Assembly (NCBI RefSeq): GCF_014212135.1
Contig: NZ_JACJVQ010000005.1
Coordinates: forward strand, 325,702-389,701
Length of the DNA stretch: 64,000 nt
Source: Cohnella thailandensis
GTDB lineage: Bacteria > Bacillota > Bacilli > Paenibacillales > Paenibacillaceae
Reading direction: 5' to 3'
Shown here: positions 35,781-44,201 of the stretch, piece after piece
How positions within the stretch are numbered: position 1 is the first letter of the stretch
Layout: each line of letters starts with the position of its first letter
The notes under the pieces: generated by a model
Told to the model about the DNA's origin: nothing
Database searches by the model: none
Seen by the model: only the letters and a program-made list of their open reading frames with translations
Translations under genes and position numbers: made by a program

Positions 35781-36869
35781 ATGACTAACCGAGCTTATAA
35801 CTTCAACGCGGGTCCGGCAGCGCTGCCGCTTGAGGTTCTTCAGCAAGCGCAGGAGCAATTCGTGAATTACGAACAATCGGGAATGTCCTTGATGGAAATG
35901 TCCCACCGCGGCGCCATCTACGAAGGCGTGCATCAGGAGGCGGAAGCGCTTCTTCGCGAGCTTCTTGGCATTCCGTCCGGCTACAAGGTGCTGTTCGTGC
36001 AAGGCGGGGCAAGCACGCAATTCGCTATGGTTCCGATGAACCTGCTTCAGCCGGGCAAGAAGGCGAGCTTCGTCGCGACGGGGAGCTGGGCGACCAAAGC
36101 CATTCAGGAAGCGAAGCTGTTCGGAGAGACGGCGATCGCGGCTTCCTCGGAAGCGGATAAATACAATCGCATTCCTTCGCTTAACGAGATTGTCATCCCG
36201 GAAAATTCGGCCTACCTGCACGTAACCTCGAACGAGACGATCGAAGGCACCCAATTCGCGCAATATCCGGACACGGGCTCCATTCCTCTCGTTGCGGATA
36301 TGTCCAGCGACATCCTGTGCCGACCTCTCGACATTTCCCAGTTCGGTCTCATCTATGCGGGAGCCCAGAAGAATCTGGGACCTTCCGGCGTGACGATCGT
36401 CATCGTTCGCGAAGACCTGATCGCCACTCCGTCGATGACGGTTCCGACGATGCTTCGTTATAGCACGCACGCGAAGAACGATTCCCTGTACAACACTCCG
36501 CCATCCTTCGCCATCTATATGACGAATTTGGTTCTTAAATGGGTGAAGGCTCAGGGCGGAGCGGCTGGCGTCGAGAAGGCGAATCGCGAGAAAGCCGACC
36601 TGCTGTACCGGACGATCGACGAGAGCGGGAACTTCTACCGCGGTTTCGCGCAGAAGGATAGCCGTTCGATCATGAACGTTACCTTCCGTCTGGGCAGCGA
36701 AGAGCTGGAGAAGAAGTTCGTGAAGGAGTCGGAAGCGGAAGGATTCGTTGGCCTGAAGGGCCATCGCAGCGTCGGCGGCCTTCGCGCTTCGATCTACAAC
36801 GCCGTTCCGCTTGCGAGCGTGCGGGCTTTGACGGAATTTATGGCCGACTTCCAAAAACGCAACGGCTAA
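35781..36869 (+). CDS. serC: Phosphoserine aminotransferase
   Basis: 362 residues, full length. It has FNAGPAALPLEVLQQA at the N-terminus, MEMSHRG, FVQGGASTQFAMVPMN, VADMSSDILCRPLDIS, and the PLP lysine in YAGAQKNLGPSGV. The C-terminus carries GHRSVGGLRASIYNA. It converts 3-phosphohydroxypyruvate to phosphoserine with glutamate as donor. No serA or serB is adjacent. AAGGTGGG precedes the ATG and a compact terminator follows. Confidence 0.96.
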   Translation: MTNRAYNFNAGPAALPLEVLQQAQEQFVNYEQSGMSLMEMSHRGAIYEGVHQEAEALLRELLGIPSGYKVLFVQGGASTQFAMVPMNLLQPGKKASFVATGSWATKAIQEAKLFGETAIAASSEADKYNRIPSLNEIVIPENSAYLHVTSNETIEGTQFAQYPDTGSIPLVADMSSDILCRPLDISQFGLIYAGAQKNLGPSGVTIVIVREDLIATPSMTVPTMLRYSTHAKNDSLYNTPPSFAIYMTNLVLKWVKAQGGAAGVEKANREKADLLYRTIDESGNFYRGFAQKDSRSIMNVTFRLGSEELEKKFVKESEAEGFVGLKGHRSVGGLRASIYNAVPLASVRALTEFMADFQKRNG

Positions 36870-36883
36870 GCTTACGTTTATGA

Positions 36884-36909
36884 AAAGAGCGGCGTCAGCC
36901 GCTTTTTTT
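36884..36909 (+). terminator. Terminator after serC
   Basis: AGCGGC (36888-36893), loop GTCA, GCCGCT (36898-36903), then Ts. Confidence 0.88.
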
Positions 36910-36959
36910 CATCCTGTCTTGGCAATCCTAAAGCGACATGCAACAACGGGAGGATACAT

Positions 36960-37427
36960 ATGGCCTTTCACATCGTATTGGTGGAACCCGAGATACCCGC
37001 GAATACGGGCAATATCGCCCGAACGTGCGCGGCTACGGGCACGCACCTTCATCTGGTTCGCCCCCTGGGGTTCTCGACGAGCGACAGTCAGCTCAAGAGA
37101 GCCGGGCTCGATTATTGGCACTCGGTCAACATTTCGTACCACGATTCCTTCGCGGAGCTTCAAGCGCAGTATCCGGAAGGGCGATTCTACTTCGCAAGCA
37201 CTCGCGTGAGCAAGCGCTACTGCGATTATCAATTCCGGGACGGCGATTTCTTCGTCTTCGGCAAGGAGACGAAGGGGCTTCCGCAGGAGCTTCTGGATGC
37301 CAACCCGGACACCGGGATGAGAATGCCGATGACCGACAAGGTTCGCTCGCTTAATCTGGCGAACTCGGCGGCTATCGTCATTTACGAAGCCCTCCGGCAA
37401 ACCGGATTTCCGGGGATGGAAGGCTGA
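36960..37427 (+). CDS. trmL: tRNA (cytidine34-2'-O)-methyltransferase
   Basis: 155 residues; SPOUT methyltransferase. The blocks LVEPEIPANTGNIARTCAAT, HLVRPLGFSTSD, LKRAGLDYW, FVFGKETKGLPQELL and MPMTDKVRSLNLANSAAIVI form the knotted SAM site and match TrmL/CspR. It methylates the wobble ribose of tRNA-Leu species. GGGAGGA precedes the ATG. Confidence 0.93.
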   Translation: MAFHIVLVEPEIPANTGNIARTCAATGTHLHLVRPLGFSTSDSQLKRAGLDYWHSVNISYHDSFAELQAQYPEGRFYFASTRVSKRYCDYQFRDGDFFVFGKETKGLPQELLDANPDTGMRMPMTDKVRSLNLANSAAIVIYEALRQTGFPGMEG

Positions 37428-37480
37428 TTCCTCCTTTTATCCATGGATACCATAACGGAAATTGACTAAATTTCGCATTT

Positions 37481-37489
37481 TTTGTCGAT
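37481..37489 (+). promoter_or_regulatory. Possible Spo0A box upstream of the abrB-like gene
   Basis: TTTGTCGAT differs at one position from the 0A box TTTGTCGAA. abrB is a classic target of Spo0A repression in Bacillus. The match alone is weak. Confidence 0.3.
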
Positions 37490-37620
37490 TCTTTGTACGA
37501 TTTTAAGCAAATCAACCATGTACGGAGGATATGTTAACGAAATAGAGAAGTTATATAAAGTTAACGGTTTCTATTGAATACTACCCTAGATTAGTGCAAA
37601 AGAAATGAGGAGGAACTGTT

Positions 37621-37866
37621 TTGAAACCCGCTGGCGTCGTTCGTAAAGTGGACCAACTCGGTCGTATCGTATTGCCTAAATCTCTCCGGAAGAGATATCA
37701 AATGAATGAAGGAGACCCTGTCGAAATTCTCGTGCAGGGTGACCATATCATCTTGGAGCGCTACCGTCCTCGCTGCGTCTTCTGCACGTCGATGGATAAC
37801 GTCGAGGAATTCAAGGAACGTTACGTGTGCGGCTCCTGCATGAGCGAAATGCAAGGCATGCTGTAA
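37621..37866 (+). CDS. AbrB-like transition-state regulator with CxxC pairs
   Basis: 81 residues. Residues 1-48 are a SpoVT/AbrB swapped-hairpin DNA-binding domain (GVVRKVDQLGRIVLPKSLRK, then MNEGDPVEILVQGDHIILERY). The tail holds CVFC and, 18 residues on, CGSC, a probable zinc ribbon absent from Bacillus AbrB. It should act as a dimer or tetramer on AT-rich promoters during entry to stationary phase. The start is TTG 37621, eight bases after GGAGG; the Spo0A-like box lies about 130 bases upstream. A hairpin (37873-37912) follows. Confidence 0.88.
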   Translation: MKPAGVVRKVDQLGRIVLPKSLRKRYQMNEGDPVEILVQGDHIILERYRPRCVFCTSMDNVEEFKERYVCGSCMSEMQGML

Positions 37867-37872
37867 TCGAAG

Positions 37873-37918
37873 AAGCGGTTTGTTCGCGTCAATGGCGGCG
37901 GATGAGCCGCTTTATTAT
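37873..37918 (+). terminator. Terminator after the abrB-like gene
   Basis: AAGCGG ... GCGGCGGATGAGCCGC, then TTTATTAT. A modest hairpin with a short T-rich run. Confidence 0.55.
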
Positions 37919-37921
37919 AGG

Positions 37922-37971
37922 CAAAAAGAAACACCGCTTATTCCGTTTGGCAACGGGACAGGCGGTGTTTC
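37922..37971 (-). terminator. Terminator for the small membrane peptide gene
   Basis: GAAACACCGC (37928-37937) pairs with GCGGTGTTTC (37962-37971). On the minus strand it is followed by TTTTTGC. Confidence 0.82.
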
Positions 37972-38002
37972 TCTCGTATCGGAGGAACCGATGGAGCTCT
38001 GG

Positions 38003-38113
38003 TTACATTCCTGCGGTCTTGTCCTCATTATAAGCGGCGGTCAGAATGGCCGTCAGGAGAATCGCGAACACAAGAATAACGATCCAGAAGTTAGTGCTTA
38101 ATCCTAGAAACAT
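38003..38113 (-). CDS. 36-residue membrane peptide, unknown function
   Basis: The minus strand encodes MFLGLSTNFWIVILVFAILL, then TAILTAAYNEDKTAGM and TAA: one membrane helix with a short polar tail. GGAGG lies nine bases before the ATG at 38113. A strong terminator (37971-37922) follows just after the stop on the same strand. Ribosome site, hydrophobic helix and terminator together make a real gene likely, although it is too short for normal gene finding. It might be a small sporulation or regulatory membrane peptide; no family is recognised. Confidence 0.68.
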   Translation of the reverse strand: MFLGLSTNFWIVILVFAILLTAILTAAYNEDKTAGM

Positions 38114-38245
38114 TTGCCACACCTCCACTTAACTTCCTATATTATAACCAAGACAAGTCAAAAAGAAAACGCAAAATGTTGGCCTCCCCGCGCATAGACT
38201 AGGAACGTAGCCGGATGTCGCTGCCACTTGGAAGAGGAGGAGGGC

Positions 38246-39367
38246 ATGACGATGGGCGAAATGATCAATTGGATGGGCGGCTGGCCGAAGGAAGGCGTGA
38301 TATCGGCTGCCGAGTGGGAGGAACGTACGGGCCGATACGCGAAGCTGGCCTTGCAGTGGCGGGAACGGGATTCCATGAAGCTCAGGGAAGCGCTCTCGCA
38401 AGCGGAGCTGTTGCCGACTCGGGGAGTGCCGTCCTCCCGAATCCTCGTCACTTCCGGAGCGGATGCCGCTATCGATTGGACGATCAAAAGATGGCTTCAG
38501 CCCGGCGACGCGGTTCTCGTCGAACGGCCGACGAGCCGATATGCCCTTCATGCCTTCCGCAAAGCGGGCGTCGTCCCCCATCCGATGTCGGGAGACTCCT
38601 CCGGCGTCGATCCCGCGGCGTTGTCGGAATCGATCCGGCAGCTTCATCCGAGACTGGTTTATGCGGCGCCGGATTGCACCGATCCCGAAGGAAGGGCCTG
38701 GAGCCCGGAGAGAAAGGAAGCTCTCTTGCAGATATGCCGGGAACAAGGCGTGGCCGTCCTGTTGGATGAGCGTCAATCGCTGCTGTGCGAGCCCGGGCCC
38801 CGCAGGGACTCGGCGGTCGAGGTCGATCGGGGCGAGAAAGACAATGCGGTCGTATTCCGGATGGGGGAGTTCCCTCCGGGAATGGTCGCGGGGCTCCGCC
38901 TAGGATGGATTTGCTTGGAAGGCGGCGAGGAGGACATCCGGGAGCTCCTGCCGAGTCCTTCCATTCAGCCGGAGCAGGCGTCTCCAGCCGAACAGCTTGC
39001 CTTGATCGCGCTGTTGGAAGAAGGAATCGAACCGATCGTCAAGACGATGAGATTCATGGTGAGCGCGAGAATCGGAACGCTGACCGAGCAACTCGAGCGA
39101 CAGCGTCTTGACGGAGTAAGCTGGAGAGAGCCGCAGCGCGGCTTGCACGTGTGGCTTGAGCTTCCGGAGGGCTTGGATGGGGACGCCTTGCTCCGGGCGG
39201 CGTGGCTGAACGGTTTGCTGTTCCAGCCGGGCGGAGCCTTCTACGTCTCCGATCCGGATCGCTGCAAGATCAGGGTGACGGTCGCGCATACGGAAGAAAA
39301 ATGGATCAAGGCCGGGGTCCAACGGCTGGCCGAGACGATCGCGGACTTTCTGGGCCGTTGGAGCTAA
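38246..39367 (+). CDS. Aminotransferase-fold protein lacking the PLP lysine
   Basis: 373 residues, resembling the class I/II aminotransferase domain of MocR-type proteins but without a DNA-binding domain. ILVTSGADAAIDWTIKRWLQ and GDAVLVERPTSRYAL match the cofactor-site frame. Where the family has GSFSKTLAPGLRLGW, this protein has GEFPPGMVAGLRLGW, so the Schiff-base lysine is replaced by proline. The NPTG loop reads TDPEG, and the Asp-x-x-Tyr block reads LLDERQS. It is probably not a functional transaminase and may be a binding protein. ATG 38246 follows GAGGAGG; 38252 is also possible. Confidence 0.75.
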   Translation: MTMGEMINWMGGWPKEGVISAAEWEERTGRYAKLALQWRERDSMKLREALSQAELLPTRGVPSSRILVTSGADAAIDWTIKRWLQPGDAVLVERPTSRYALHAFRKAGVVPHPMSGDSSGVDPAALSESIRQLHPRLVYAAPDCTDPEGRAWSPERKEALLQICREQGVAVLLDERQSLLCEPGPRRDSAVEVDRGEKDNAVVFRMGEFPPGMVAGLRLGWICLEGGEEDIRELLPSPSIQPEQASPAEQLALIALLEEGIEPIVKTMRFMVSARIGTLTEQLERQRLDGVSWREPQRGLHVWLELPEGLDGDALLRAAWLNGLLFQPGGAFYVSDPDRCKIRVTVAHTEEKWIKAGVQRLAETIADFLGRWS

Positions 39368-39376
39368 GGTCTTGTC

Positions 39377-39679
39377 TCAATAAGCTTCGCCGACGGCGTA
39401 GAGAATGCCGTCCCTCAGCATGGCATCGCGACGAACCAAACGCTCGTCTTGCATGTTCAGGCAGGCTCCGCTGCTTCCGTCGAATGTCCAGAAGTGCAAG
39501 GGGCAGAAGAAGACTTCGCCTGTCCAGCGAACCTCCCCTCCCGCATGAGGACAAAGCGCCAGAAGCAGCCTGTATTCCTCCTCGCCTTCGCGGACAAGCC
39601 AATACGGAGTTCCATCCACCAGAACTTCGGACGGGAAGCTCTCGAAGCTCTCGATCGGTCCAAGGGAGATTTCGATCAT
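39377..39679 (-). CDS. Small Rieske [2Fe-2S] protein
   Basis: 100 residues. CPHAGG and, 17 residues later, CPLHFWTFD supply the two Cys and two His ligands of a Rieske cluster. There is no signal peptide or membrane helix, so it is a cytoplasmic ferredoxin-like electron carrier, as in non-haem oxygenase or nitrite reductase small subunits. Its start overlaps the stop of the upstream DUF2161 gene (ATGA), which indicates translational coupling. No oxygenase gene is nearby. Confidence 0.88.
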   Translation of the reverse strand: MIEISLGPIESFESFPSEVLVDGTPYWLVREGEEEYRLLLALCPHAGGEVRWTGEVFFCPLHFWTFDGSSGACLNMQDERLVRRDAMLRDGILYAVGEAY

Positions 39680-40530
39680 CTAAGCTCGCTCCTTTCGTGC
39701 TCCTCCGAGCCTGAGGCTCGTCCGGCCGCCCATTCGAAGCGGGCCGCCCAAGTCCGCGTGACCTCGGGGAACTGAGCCAAGCCGGAGGAGCCTTCGTTCG
39801 TCAGCGCGTAAACGCCGCGCTGCAAGCGGCGAAACCAACCGTAATAATTGTCGCGGAGCAGCGACGCCGCGTTCGGAATGCCGGTCAGGTCGCGAACCTG
39901 CTTCGGCGACATCGGACCGCCGCATTCCAGCGCCAGCGCGCATTGTATGGAACGCTCCCGGTAGGCCGTCACCAGCTTGCGCTTGGAGCTTCCTCCGACG
40001 TTGTAGTCTCCGCTGCGGGCTTCGAATTCCTGAAGCAGCTTCTTGGCCCCGCGACGCGTGCGGCCGCCTTCTTTGAGCGTATAGCCGTCCTCGGGAGGCA
40101 GCTCCGCGATCCGGAGCTCTTCGGCGTTAATGGGGACTGCCGGCTCGGGTGCGGCCGCTCCTTCGCGAGGCTGGCGCCAAATCTCGATGACGGGGGCTTT
40201 GGTTTTATAGAAAGTGACGGTCATGAATCCCAGCTTTAATCTTCCGCATAGGGAGGAGAGCTCGTGAAACCTCTGGTTATGGGCGCCCTTCTTCGTCCGA
40301 TTCCGCTCGACGGCCAGCCACACCTCGGCCCCCGTTCGCTGGCGCTCCAAGCCTTGAAGCAGCAAGGGAAGCGTGAACGTCTTCTTCATCTCCACGATAA
40401 CGAGCTTGGAGTCGGCGGGTCTTAGGGCAACGAGGTCGCACCCCCGAACCTCCGCCTTCACCTCGTAGCCGAGACGCGTAAAGTGGGCTTTGATCGGGGC
40501 GTACAGCTCGGTCTCGCGCTCGATGGCCAA
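39676..40530 (-). CDS. DUF2161 PD-(D/E)XK nuclease-like protein
   Basis: 284 residues. The first half has a PD-(D/E)XK nuclease core: GYEVKAEVRGCDLVALRP, then LVIVEMKKTF with the acidic and lysine residues, matching DUF2161 (predicted phosphodiesterase). The second half includes a winged-helix-like segment (MSPKQVRDLTGIPNAASLLR). TTG 40530 is preferred: GGGAGG is nine bases upstream and the product starts near the family's ETELY motif. ATG 40557 is possible but lacks a good site. It overlaps the Rieske gene by four bases. The substrate is unknown. Confidence 0.72.
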   Translation of the reverse strand: MAIERETELYAPIKAHFTRLGYEVKAEVRGCDLVALRPADSKLVIVEMKKTFTLPLLLQGLERQRTGAEVWLAVERNRTKKGAHNQRFHELSSLCGRLKLGFMTVTFYKTKAPVIEIWRQPREGAAAPEPAVPINAEELRIAELPPEDGYTLKEGGRTRRGAKKLLQEFEARSGDYNVGGSSKRKLVTAYRERSIQCALALECGGPMSPKQVRDLTGIPNAASLLRDNYYGWFRRLQRGVYALTNEGSSGLAQFPEVTRTWAARFEWAAGRASGSEEHERSELR

Positions 40531-40751
40531 CGGATACAACCTCCCATTCGCTTTCATTTTCCTATTCTAATGAATTATATCACGGAACGGATTTATCGTA
40601 AGAGCGGCGCGGGTTTGAACCTGACACGCAGGGTTTGCGGGACGACTTCTCCGGTTTTCATGGACCTAAAAAGGGCAATTTCGTCCCGAATCCCGCATAG
40701 TTATAAGTACGTTTCGTAACGGGAAGGGACTAGGGTAGAGGAGGTAGCGGC

Positions 40752-42647
40752 ATGGATCTATTCAGACGTCTCGCGGAGTATCGGACCGAGAGCGAGAAGC
40801 TAGCGTGGTCCGGAACTTTCAGGGATTATATCGATTTGCTGCGCCGCGATCCGGCTCCGGCGATGACCGCTCATGCCCGGGTTTACGACATGATCGTGTC
40901 GCACGGCGTAGAGGAGATCGGTGGGCACAAGCGATATAAATTTTTCGAACGCGATATTTACGGGCTTGACCGAACGATGGAGAAGCTCGTGGAGGAGTAC
41001 TTCCACTCCGCGGCTCGCCGTCTCGACGTGCGCAAGCGGATCCTGCTCCTGATGGGGCCCGTGAGCGGAGGCAAATCGACGATCGTCACCATCCTCAAGC
41101 GCGGCCTGGAGCAGTTCGCCCGGACCGACCGCGGGGCGGTTTACGCGATTCAAGGCTGCCCTATGCACGAAGAACCGCTGCATTTGATTCCGCACGAGCT
41201 GCGTCCCGAATTCGAGAAGGAGCTTGGCGTTCGCATCGAGGGCAATCTGTGCCCGTCCTGCCAGATGCGGCTTCGCACGGAATTCTACGACGACGTGGAG
41301 AGGGTTCCTGTCGAGCGCGTGCTCCTCTCCGAGGAGAACCGGGTCGGCATCGGCACCTTCAGCCCGTCCGATCCGAAGTCGCAGGATATCGCCGACCTCA
41401 CGGGCAGCATCGATTTCTCGACGATCACGGAGTTCGGCTCCGAATCCGATCCTCGCGCTTACCGGTTCGACGGAGAGCTGAACAAGGCGAACCGGGGGCT
41501 GATGGAATTCCAGGAGATGCTGAAGTGCGACGAGAAGTTCCTGTGGAACCTTCTATCCCTCACCCAAGAAGGCAACTTCAAAGCCGGTCGCTTCGCTCTG
41601 ATCTCCGCCGACGAGCTGATTATCGCCCATACGAACGAATCCGAGTACAAGGCCTTCATCTCGAACAAGAAGAACGAGGCGCTTCAATCGCGGATGATCG
41701 TCATGCCGGTTCCTTATAACCTGAGGGTTTCGGACGAAGAGAAGATTTACTCCAAGCTGATCGGCCAATCGGACATGAGCCACATTCATATCGCGCCGCA
41801 CGCCCTTCGTTCCGCCGCCATTTTCTCCATTCTCACCCGCATGAAGGACTCCAAGAAGCAAGGAATGGACCTCGTCAAGAAAATGAGGCTTTACGACGGG
41901 GAAGAGGTCGAAGGCTTCAAGGAGGCCGATCTGAAGGAACTGCAGAACGAGCATACGGACGAAGGCATGTCGGGCATCGACCCTCGTTACGTCATCAACA
42001 GAATCTCCAGCGCCCTGATCAAGCACGATCTGCCCTGCATCAACGCCCTCGACGTGCTCCGCGCGCTCAAGGACGGTCTCGATCAGCATCCTTCGATCAC
42101 GAAGGAAGAGAGGGAGAAGTACTTAAACTTCATCTCCGTGGCCCGGAAGGAATACGACAACCTGGCCAAGAAGGAGGTTCAGAAAGCGTTCGTCTACTCG
42201 TTCGAGGAGTCGGCGCGCACGCTGTTCGAGAACTACCTGGACAATATCGAGGCTTACTGCAACTGGACGAAAATGAAGGATCCGCTGACGGGCGAGGAGA
42301 TGGATCCGGACGAGAGGCTCATGCGCTCCATCGAGGAGCAGATCGGCGTCTCCGAGAACGCCAAGAAGGCGTTCCGGGAGGAGATTCTGATCCGCATCTC
42401 GGCCTACTCCCGCAAAGGCAAGAAATTCGATTACAGCACGCACGAGCGGCTGCGCGAGGCGATCGAGAAGAAGCTGTTCACCGACCTGAAGGACATCGTG
42501 AAGATCACGACCTCGACGAAGACGCCGGACGAGAACCAGCTCAAGCGGATCAACGAGGTGACCAAACGGCTGATCGACGAGCACGGCTATTGCCCGGTCT
42601 GCTCCAACGAGCTGATGCGGTACGTGGGCAGCTTGCTGAACCGGTAA
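40752..42647 (+). CDS. prkA: PrkA-family serine protein kinase / AAA+ protein
   Basis: 631 residues. The N-terminal AAA domain has the P-loop MGPVSGGKSTIV and surrounding PrkA blocks (IYGLDRTMEKLVEEYF, AIQGCPMHEEPLHLIP, GSIDFSTITEFGSESDPRAY). The C-terminal part (KIYYSKL-like KIYSKLIGQSD, DPLTGEEMDPDERLMRSIE) is the PrkA C-terminal domain. In Bacillus PrkA promotes sporulation and in E. coli its homologue YeaG acts with YeaH and YcgB. A SpoVR gene lies 4.3 kb away on the other strand, but the usual yhbH/yeaH gene is not beside it. GGAGG precedes the ATG. Confidence 0.95.
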   Translation: MDLFRRLAEYRTESEKLAWSGTFRDYIDLLRRDPAPAMTAHARVYDMIVSHGVEEIGGHKRYKFFERDIYGLDRTMEKLVEEYFHSAARRLDVRKRILLLMGPVSGGKSTIVTILKRGLEQFARTDRGAVYAIQGCPMHEEPLHLIPHELRPEFEKELGVRIEGNLCPSCQMRLRTEFYDDVERVPVERVLLSEENRVGIGTFSPSDPKSQDIADLTGSIDFSTITEFGSESDPRAYRFDGELNKANRGLMEFQEMLKCDEKFLWNLLSLTQEGNFKAGRFALISADELIIAHTNESEYKAFISNKKNEALQSRMIVMPVPYNLRVSDEEKIYSKLIGQSDMSHIHIAPHALRSAAIFSILTRMKDSKKQGMDLVKKMRLYDGEEVEGFKEADLKELQNEHTDEGMSGIDPRYVINRISSALIKHDLPCINALDVLRALKDGLDQHPSITKEEREKYLNFISVARKEYDNLAKKEVQKAFVYSFEESARTLFENYLDNIEAYCNWTKMKDPLTGEEMDPDERLMRSIEEQIGVSENAKKAFREEILIRISAYSRKGKKFDYSTHERLREAIEKKLFTDLKDIVKITTSTKTPDENQLKRINEVTKRLIDEHGYCPVCSNELMRYVGSLLNR

Positions 42648-42657
42648 GAAGGACGAA

Positions 42658-42698
42658 AGGCTTCGCTCTATCGGATAGAGCGGGGTCTTTTTTCCACC
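42658..42698 (+). terminator. Terminator after prkA
   Basis: CGCTCTA / TAGAGCG stem, then GGGTCTTTTTT. Confidence 0.7.
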
Positions 42699-42728
42699 CT
42701 TTGAAGCCAACAGGAAAGAAGGGCGTGT

Positions 42729-43922
42729 ATGAGTCCGCGCAAAGATACGATGGCAACGACGGATAGGCTCGGCGCTCGCAATTATCATCCCTTGCCGATC
42801 GTGATCGCGAGAGCGGAAGGGGCTTGGGTGGAAGACCCGGACGGTCAGCGGTATTTGGATATGCTCAGCGGCTATTCCGCTCTGAACCAAGGGCATCGGC
42901 ACCCGCGAATCATCGAGGCGCTGAAGGCGCAGGCGGATCGGGTTACCTTGACTTCCCGCGCTTTCTACAACGAGCCTCTGGCCGATCTGATGAAGCTGGT
43001 CACCCGTCTGACCCGCAAGAACATGATGCTGCCCATGAATACCGGAGCGGAAGCGGTGGAGACGGCGGTGAAGGCGGCAAGGCGCTGGGGCTATCGGAAA
43101 AAGGGAATCCCGGACGGCGGCGCGGAAATTATCGTATGCGAGGGCAACTTCCACGGGCGCACCCTGCTGGCGACCTCCTTCTCCTCGGAACCCGGCTACC
43201 GCGAGCACTTCGGTCCCTTCGTGCCGGGCGTAAAGACGGTTCCGTACGGGGATTTGAAGGCGCTGGAGCAGGCCATCGCGGCGAATACCGCCGCCTTGCT
43301 GATCGAGCCTATCCAAGGGGAAGCGGGGATCGTCATTCCTCCGGACGGTTACCTTCGCGGCGCGGCCGAGCTGTGCAAGCGCAATCGGGTGCTGTTCATG
43401 GCCGACGAGATTCAGACGGGCTTCGGCCGAACGGGCAAGCGCTTCGCCTGCGACTGGGAGGGAGTCGTTCCCGACGTCTATATTCTGGGCAAGGCGCTCG
43501 GAGGAGGGGTGCTTCCGGTATCGGCGGTCGCCGCCGACCGGGAGATTCTCGGCGTGTTCGAGCCCGGCTCCCACGGCTCTACCTTCGGCGGGAATCCGCT
43601 GGCCAGCGCGGTGGCCGTTACGGCGCTGAAGGTCATCGAGGAGGAGAGGCTCGCGGAGCGCGCGCTGGCCTTAGGCGCCAAGCTCCTGGACAGCCTGCGC
43701 GAAATTCGGCACCCGGACATCGCGGAAGCGCGGGGCAGAGGACTGCTCATCGGCTTGGAGCTCGGCTGCCCTGCGCGTCCTTACTGCGAGATGCTGCAGA
43801 GGATCGGGGTATTGTGCAAGGAAACGCACGAGAGGGTCATCCGCTTCGCCCCGCCGCTGATCGTATCGGAAGCCGATCTGGATTGGGCCGTCGAACGGAT
43901 TCGGCACGTTTTTGCTTCATAA
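42729..43922 (+). CDS. rocD: Ornithine aminotransferase
   Basis: 397 residues; class III PLP aminotransferase. Blocks: [96 protein letters not shown], and the PLP lysine in [16 protein letters not shown]. It converts ornithine to glutamate semialdehyde. The proline dehydrogenase at 57.4 kb would feed the same intermediate, but the genes are far apart. A terminator follows. Confidence 0.94.
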   Translation: MSPRKDTMATTDRLGARNYHPLPIVIARAEGAWVEDPDGQRYLDMLSGYSALNQGHRHPRIIEALKAQADRVTLTSRAFYNEPLADLMKLVTRLTRKNMMLPMNTGAEAVETAVKAARRWGYRKKGIPDGGAEIIVCEGNFHGRTLLATSFSSEPGYREHFGPFVPGVKTVPYGDLKALEQAIAANTAALLIEPIQGEAGIVIPPDGYLRGAAELCKRNRVLFMADEIQTGFGRTGKRFACDWEGVVPDVYILGKALGGGVLPVSAVAADREILGVFEPGSHGSTFGGNPLASAVAVTALKVIEEERLAERALALGAKLLDSLREIRHPDIAEARGRGLLIGLELGCPARPYCEMLQRIGVLCKETHERVIRFAPPLIVSEADLDWAVERIRHVFAS

Positions 43923-43939
43923 ACCACATAGGAATCAGG

Positions 43940-43979
43940 ACCGCGACCTCTCGACGCACTCGAGGGCTGCGGTTTTTTC
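43940..43979 (+). terminator. Terminator after rocD
   Basis: ACCGC / GCGGT, with an inner CCTCTCGA/TCGAGGG stem, then TTTTTT. Confidence 0.78.
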
Positions 43980-44027
43980 TAATATTAACCGCCTAAAATA
44001 ATATAAAATATTCCAATTGTTTTTGTC

Positions 44028-44059
44028 TATTTTCTAGGTCTGAAGTCGTATTTTGTAGG
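44028..44059 (+). promoter_or_regulatory. Direct repeat upstream of the Agr-like locus, candidate LytTR site
   Basis: TATTTTCTAGG (44028-44038) and TATTTTGTAGG (44049-44059) differ at one base. They are 21 bases apart start to start, and each follows GTC. LytTR proteins bind two imperfect 9-base repeats separated by 12 bases, the same period. Confidence 0.45.
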
Positions 44060-44174
44060 ATTATGGGGATTCAGCTGTCAATAATAGCAAAAAAAGGGTT
44101 AAAATAAGACGATTTGAAGCTCTCCGTCTAGAAATAAGGATATGAAAAATGTAGCTTCGTTGGTAAAATGGAAC

Positions 44175-44180
44175 TATAAA
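44175..44180 (+). promoter_or_regulatory. Candidate -10 of the Agr-like operon
   Basis: TATAAA, 22 bases before the first start codon, with no good -35 at 17 bases. This would fit a promoter that needs an activator. The rest of 43980-44201 is AT-rich and without genes. Confidence 0.35.
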
Positions 44181-44201
44181 TAGCGGCGTGCGGGGGATCT
44201 T

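Noticed and set aside
37880-38101. 73-codon plus-strand frame after the abrB-like gene
   Set aside because: No ribosome site, spans two terminators, and overlaps the better supported minus-strand membrane peptide.
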